Shown here piece after piece: positions 46,664 to 48,518 of a stretch of DNA of 48,518 nt (within the stretch, counting starts at the first letter, position 1; the number at the start of each line of letters is the position of its first letter). The stretch is from a bacterium. GTDB lineage: Bacteria; Vulcanimicrobiota; Vulcanimicrobiia; Vulcanimicrobiales; Vulcanimicrobiaceae. The stretch is taken from NCBI GenBank assembly GCA_021790895.1, contig JAJYFM010000007.1, positions 1-48,518 of the forward strand, given 5' to 3'. A model generated the notes under the pieces. That model saw nothing but the letters and a program-made list of their open reading frames with translations. It searched no databases and had not been told where the DNA came from. The translations under genes were made by a program, and so were the position numbers.

Positions 46664-47461
46664 CTAGCCGCGTGCGCCGTCGAGCGCGTGGCGACACGAA
46701 CAGTCGGCATGAAGGTCGATGCGTTCGATGATCTTTCCGAGCGCTGCTTTCACGCGATCGTTGTTGCTTGCAAACACCTTCATGACCTCGGCGTGCGAGA
46801 CCGGCGCCATGCCTTCGAGGCCGACGTCGTAATCGGTAATCAGCGAGATGTTTGCGTAACAAATTTCGAGTTCTCGCGCGAGGTAGGACTCTGGATATTG
46901 GGTCATATTGATGACCTCCCATCCCTGGCTCTGGAACCACTTCGATTCGGCGCGCGTCGAAAAGCGGGGGCCCTGAATAACGACGACGGTGCCGCGTTCG
47001 TGGGTATCGATGCCGAGCTCGACGAGCGATTTTGCGGCAATGCCTCGCAACGTCGGGCAATAGGGATCGGCGAACGAAACGTGCGTCGTGATGGGGCCGT
47101 CGAAGAAGGTGTCGTGTCGTCCGCTCGTGCGATCGACGACTTGGTCGGCGACGACCATCGAGCCCGGTTTGACGTGAACGGCGAGCGAGCCGCAGGCCGT
47201 CGGCGCGATGATGCGCGAGACGCCGAGCATTTTCATCGCGTAGAGATTTGCGCGGTAGTTGATCGCTTGCGGTGGGAAGCGATGGTCCTTGCCGTGACGC
47301 GGTAAGAATGCGACGCGCTTGCCGGCGATCTCGCCGAGCGCAACGCGGTCGCTCGGAGCGCCGTAGGGCGTCTCGATCCAAACTTCGCGCGCATTTTCTA
47401 TAAGCGAATAAAAACCGGAACCGCCGAAAACGCCGATATCCGCATGTTCGTTTGTTTGCAT
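46664..47461 (-). CDS. mtnP: S-methyl-5'-thioadenosine phosphorylase (PNP/MTAP family)
   Basis: A 265-residue nucleoside phosphorylase. IGVFGGSGFYSL near 9-20 is the phosphate loop; PRHGKDHRFPPQAINYRANL and RIIAPTACGSL follow; VINMTQYPESYLARE is the base-binding part that defines MTAP, and YDVGLE is next. MTAP splits methylthioadenosine, the by-product of SpeE, into adenine and methylthioribose 1-phosphate, so it serves the polyamine pathway whose genes lie at 6967-8384. The S-methyl specificity is inferred from NMTQYPE; a purine nucleoside phosphorylase would carry a different residue there. It is divergent from the secreted NTF2-like gene, whose start is 38 bases away. Confidence 0.9.
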   Translation of the reverse strand: MQTNEHADIGVFGGSGFYSLIENAREVWIETPYGAPSDRVALGEIAGKRVAFLPRHGKDHRFPPQAINYRANLYAMKMLGVSRIIAPTACGSLAVHVKPGSMVVADQVVDRTSGRHDTFFDGPITTHVSFADPYCPTLRGIAAKSLVELGIDTHERGTVVVIQGPRFSTRAESKWFQSQGWEVINMTQYPESYLARELEICYANISLITDYDVGLEGMAPVSHAEVMKVFASNNDRVKAALGKIIERIDLHADCSCRHALDGARG

Positions 47462-47498
47462 GATCTCGAGATTCGCGAGGAGAATCGGCGGCCCTGCG

Positions 47499-47936
47499 AT
47501 GATTTTTTTGAAACACCTACTCCTAGCGGTAGCAACGACGATGAACCCTGCCGGGCTCTACCGAACGCAGTGCAATGCCCTTTTGACGGGCAACCTTCGC
47601 GCTTACGCGGCGACGCTCGCACCGAGCTATCGCTTCGTCGATCTCGGCGGTAAGGTCGAAAGTCGGAGAGAGATTTTGGCGACCTACACGCGCTGGTTTC
47701 AGGAGAAGAGCGGGCGCATCGAGAGTTGCAGCGTCGGCTCGCCGACGGCCCCCGTCACCGCGAGTACGCACTCGTTGCCGATCCATCTCGTGGAGGATGT
47801 GGTGATTGCGATACCGAGCGAGGGAACGCGGACGTACAGGATCGACCTGCATGGAGTCGAGCGTTGGAAGCTCATCGGCGGGCGCTGGCGTGCCGTGGAG
47901 AGCCGGGTCGTGAGCCGGAGCGTTACGCCGATCTAG
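47499..47936 (+). CDS. Secreted NTF2/SnoaL-like protein
   Basis: A 145-residue protein with a short hydrophobic N-terminus (MIFLKHLLLAVATT) that looks like a signal peptide or anchor. The mature part starts GLYRTQCNALLTGNLRAYAATL, then FVDLGGKVESRREILATYTRW and a Cys in ESCSVG, and ends VERWKLIGGRWRAVE, the helix-then-strand order of NTF2/DUF4440 domains. It matches the next gene in YxxQC and the second Cys, so a disulfide is possible. I chose ATG 47499; an earlier in-frame ATG at 47460 would overlap the divergent mtnP start. No ribosome-binding site is close. Function unknown; such proteins are often scaffolds or enzymes on small ligands. Confidence 0.66.
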   Translation: MIFLKHLLLAVATTMNPAGLYRTQCNALLTGNLRAYAATLAPSYRFVDLGGKVESRREILATYTRWFQEKSGRIESCSVGSPTAPVTASTHSLPIHLVEDVVIAIPSEGTRTYRIDLHGVERWKLIGGRWRAVESRVVSRSVTPI

Positions 47937-48000
47937 CCCGGTCGCGAGCGTGTCCCGGGGGTGGGCCCAGGCGCGAGAGGCGGAACCACCTGCGCTCGGC

Positions 48001-48020
48001 GCGAACCGTCGGAGGTTCGC
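48001..48020 (+). promoter_or_regulatory. Hairpin ahead of the last gene
   Basis: GCGAACC (48001-48007) pairs perfectly with GGTTCGC (48014-48020) around a six-base loop. It lies 30 bases before the start of the last gene, in its probable leader or at the end of the previous transcript. No T-tract follows, so I do not call it a terminator. Confidence 0.35.
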
Positions 48021-48050
48021 ACCCTCGGTCTTTGGAGGTTTCTCACGCTC

Positions 48051-48518
48051 GTGCTTATTCGTGGACTCTCGATTCTTTTAGCAGGACTCGTTTTCAGCGC
48101 CGCGGTCGCCGCGAGCGCGCGCGCCGCATCTCCCGCCCCATTACCGCCGGCGATCGCCACCGCGATCTCGGCGGCCTACGCAAACCAATGCGCCCTCATG
48201 AAAAATACCGATATCGATGGGTACAGCAAAACGTTGACCGATCACTGGATCGAACACGATCCCAATGGTACCAATACCACCAAGGCGCAGGCGATCGGAG
48301 CGATCAAACAACAGATTGCGATGATGGGCTTAACGGTGACCGATTGTGCCGCCACGATCTCCGGCGGGTCGGTGAGCGCCGACGGCAATACGGTAACGGT
48401 CGACGTGCAGCAATCGGCGGACGGAACCGTTGCGTCGCAGAGCGGAACCTCGCCGATTCAAATCAGCGCGACGGAGACCGATGTGTGGGTAAAACGCGGT
48501 GCGGCATGGCTCCAGAGC
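48051..48518 (+). CDS. Secreted NTF2-like protein, C-terminus cut by the window edge
   Basis: A frame of 156 codons open to the right edge, starting with GTG at 48051; GGAGG at 48034-48038 is 12 bases ahead. The signal peptide is the stretch LIRGLSILLAGLVFSAAVAASARA, followed by an Ala/Pro-rich linker. The mature domain begins ISAAYANQCALMKN and has IDGYSKTLTDHWIEHDPNG, QAIGAIKQQIAMMG and a Cys in TVTDC; these align with the preceding gene (YRTQC, RREIL, ESC). It ends DVWVKRGAAWLQS at the edge, close to the domain end of the family, so few residues are missing. Two neighbouring copies suggest a tandem duplication followed by divergence. Confidence 0.72.
   Translation, partial: MLIRGLSILLAGLVFSAAVAASARAASPAPLPPAIATAISAAYANQCALMKNTDIDGYSKTLTDHWIEHDPNGTNTTKAQAIGAIKQQIAMMGLTVTDCAATISGGSVSADGNTVTVDVQQSADGTVASQSGTSPIQISATETDVWVKRGAAWLQS

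Noticed and set aside
1-48518. tRNA, rRNA, CRISPR arrays, transposases, prophage genes
   Set aside because: Scanning the intergenic gaps, which are all under 300 bases, showed no cloverleaf-like segment, no regularly spaced repeats and no mobile-element gene.

Overview
This is a dense, GC-rich bacterial chromosome segment. By eye most rows are about 60-70% G+C. Intergenic gaps are short (none over 300 bases), stop/start overlaps of the ATGA, TAATG or TGATG type are common, and GTG and TTG starts are frequent. I see no rRNA, tRNA, transposase, phage gene or CRISPR array. The gene set includes a split GcvPA/GcvPB glycine decarboxylase, ScpA/ScpB, SpeH-type AdoMet decarboxylase, PdxS/PdxT, IspE, a Ycf45-like R3H ATPase, a lysine-type BioA and a clostridial-looking BioB. 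That mix points to a deep-branching free-living bacterium of the Terrabacteria kind, such as Eremiobacterota/WPS-2. This placement is an inference from gene content, not a demonstrated identity.

Layout. 1-2530: the 5' end of rplU (minus strand) faces a small operon (two-TM membrane protein, winged-helix regulator, secreted alpha/beta hydrolase) across a shared promoter region; a secreted protein of unknown family follows on the minus strand. 2692-6690 (minus): sufB, a Rieske ferredoxin and a penicillin-acylase-like hydrolase, driven by a promoter that predicts a leaderless sufB mRNA. 6967-14014 (plus): speD, an intrinsic terminator, then speE, a dienoyl-CoA-reductase-like SDR, a hotdog thioesterase and gcvT-gcvH-gcvPA-gcvPB in one tightly packed run. 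14002-15624 (minus): sulfide:quinone oxidoreductase with a CsoR/CstR-like operator in its promoter and a possible 32-residue ORF behind it. 15801-20331 (plus): Nudix, scpA, scpB, methyltransferase, endonuclease IV and DNA polymerase IV. 20328-24588 (minus): PD-(D/E)XK Fe-S nuclease, SF1 helicase and GNAT acetyltransferase. 24661-26832: ubiX, and a nucleotidyltransferase plus ispE on the other strand. 26889-31224: a large six-hairpin glycosidase, pdxS-pdxT and a small protein closed by a terminator. 31237-33619: an HNH endonuclease, then a lower-GC patch with three small secreted proteins, two of them tandem duplicates. 33660-35449 (minus): FAD monooxygenase and a small membrane protein. 35533-40990: bioA-bioF-bioD-bioB and an Orn/Lys/Arg decarboxylase. 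41011-48518: a zinc-ribbon membrane protein, R3H ATPase, PilZ protein, tmk, holB, membrane protein, MTA phosphorylase and two secreted NTF2-like proteins, the last cut by the window edge.

How the genes fit together. The window carries a spread-out polyamine set: a basic amino-acid decarboxylase, SpeD, SpeE, and MTA phosphorylase to recycle the by-product. The glycine cleavage operon next to speE feeds one-carbon units toward AdoMet. Repair and chromosome genes cluster at 16-24 kb. Cofactor genes (biotin, PLP, isoprenoid precursors, prenyl-FMN) fill most of the rest. The least explained parts are the secreted-protein patch at 31.9-33.6 kb, the minimal helicase/nuclease pair at 21.3-24.6 kb, the SQR locus with its micro-ORF, and the biotin genes, which look like the less common enzyme variants.
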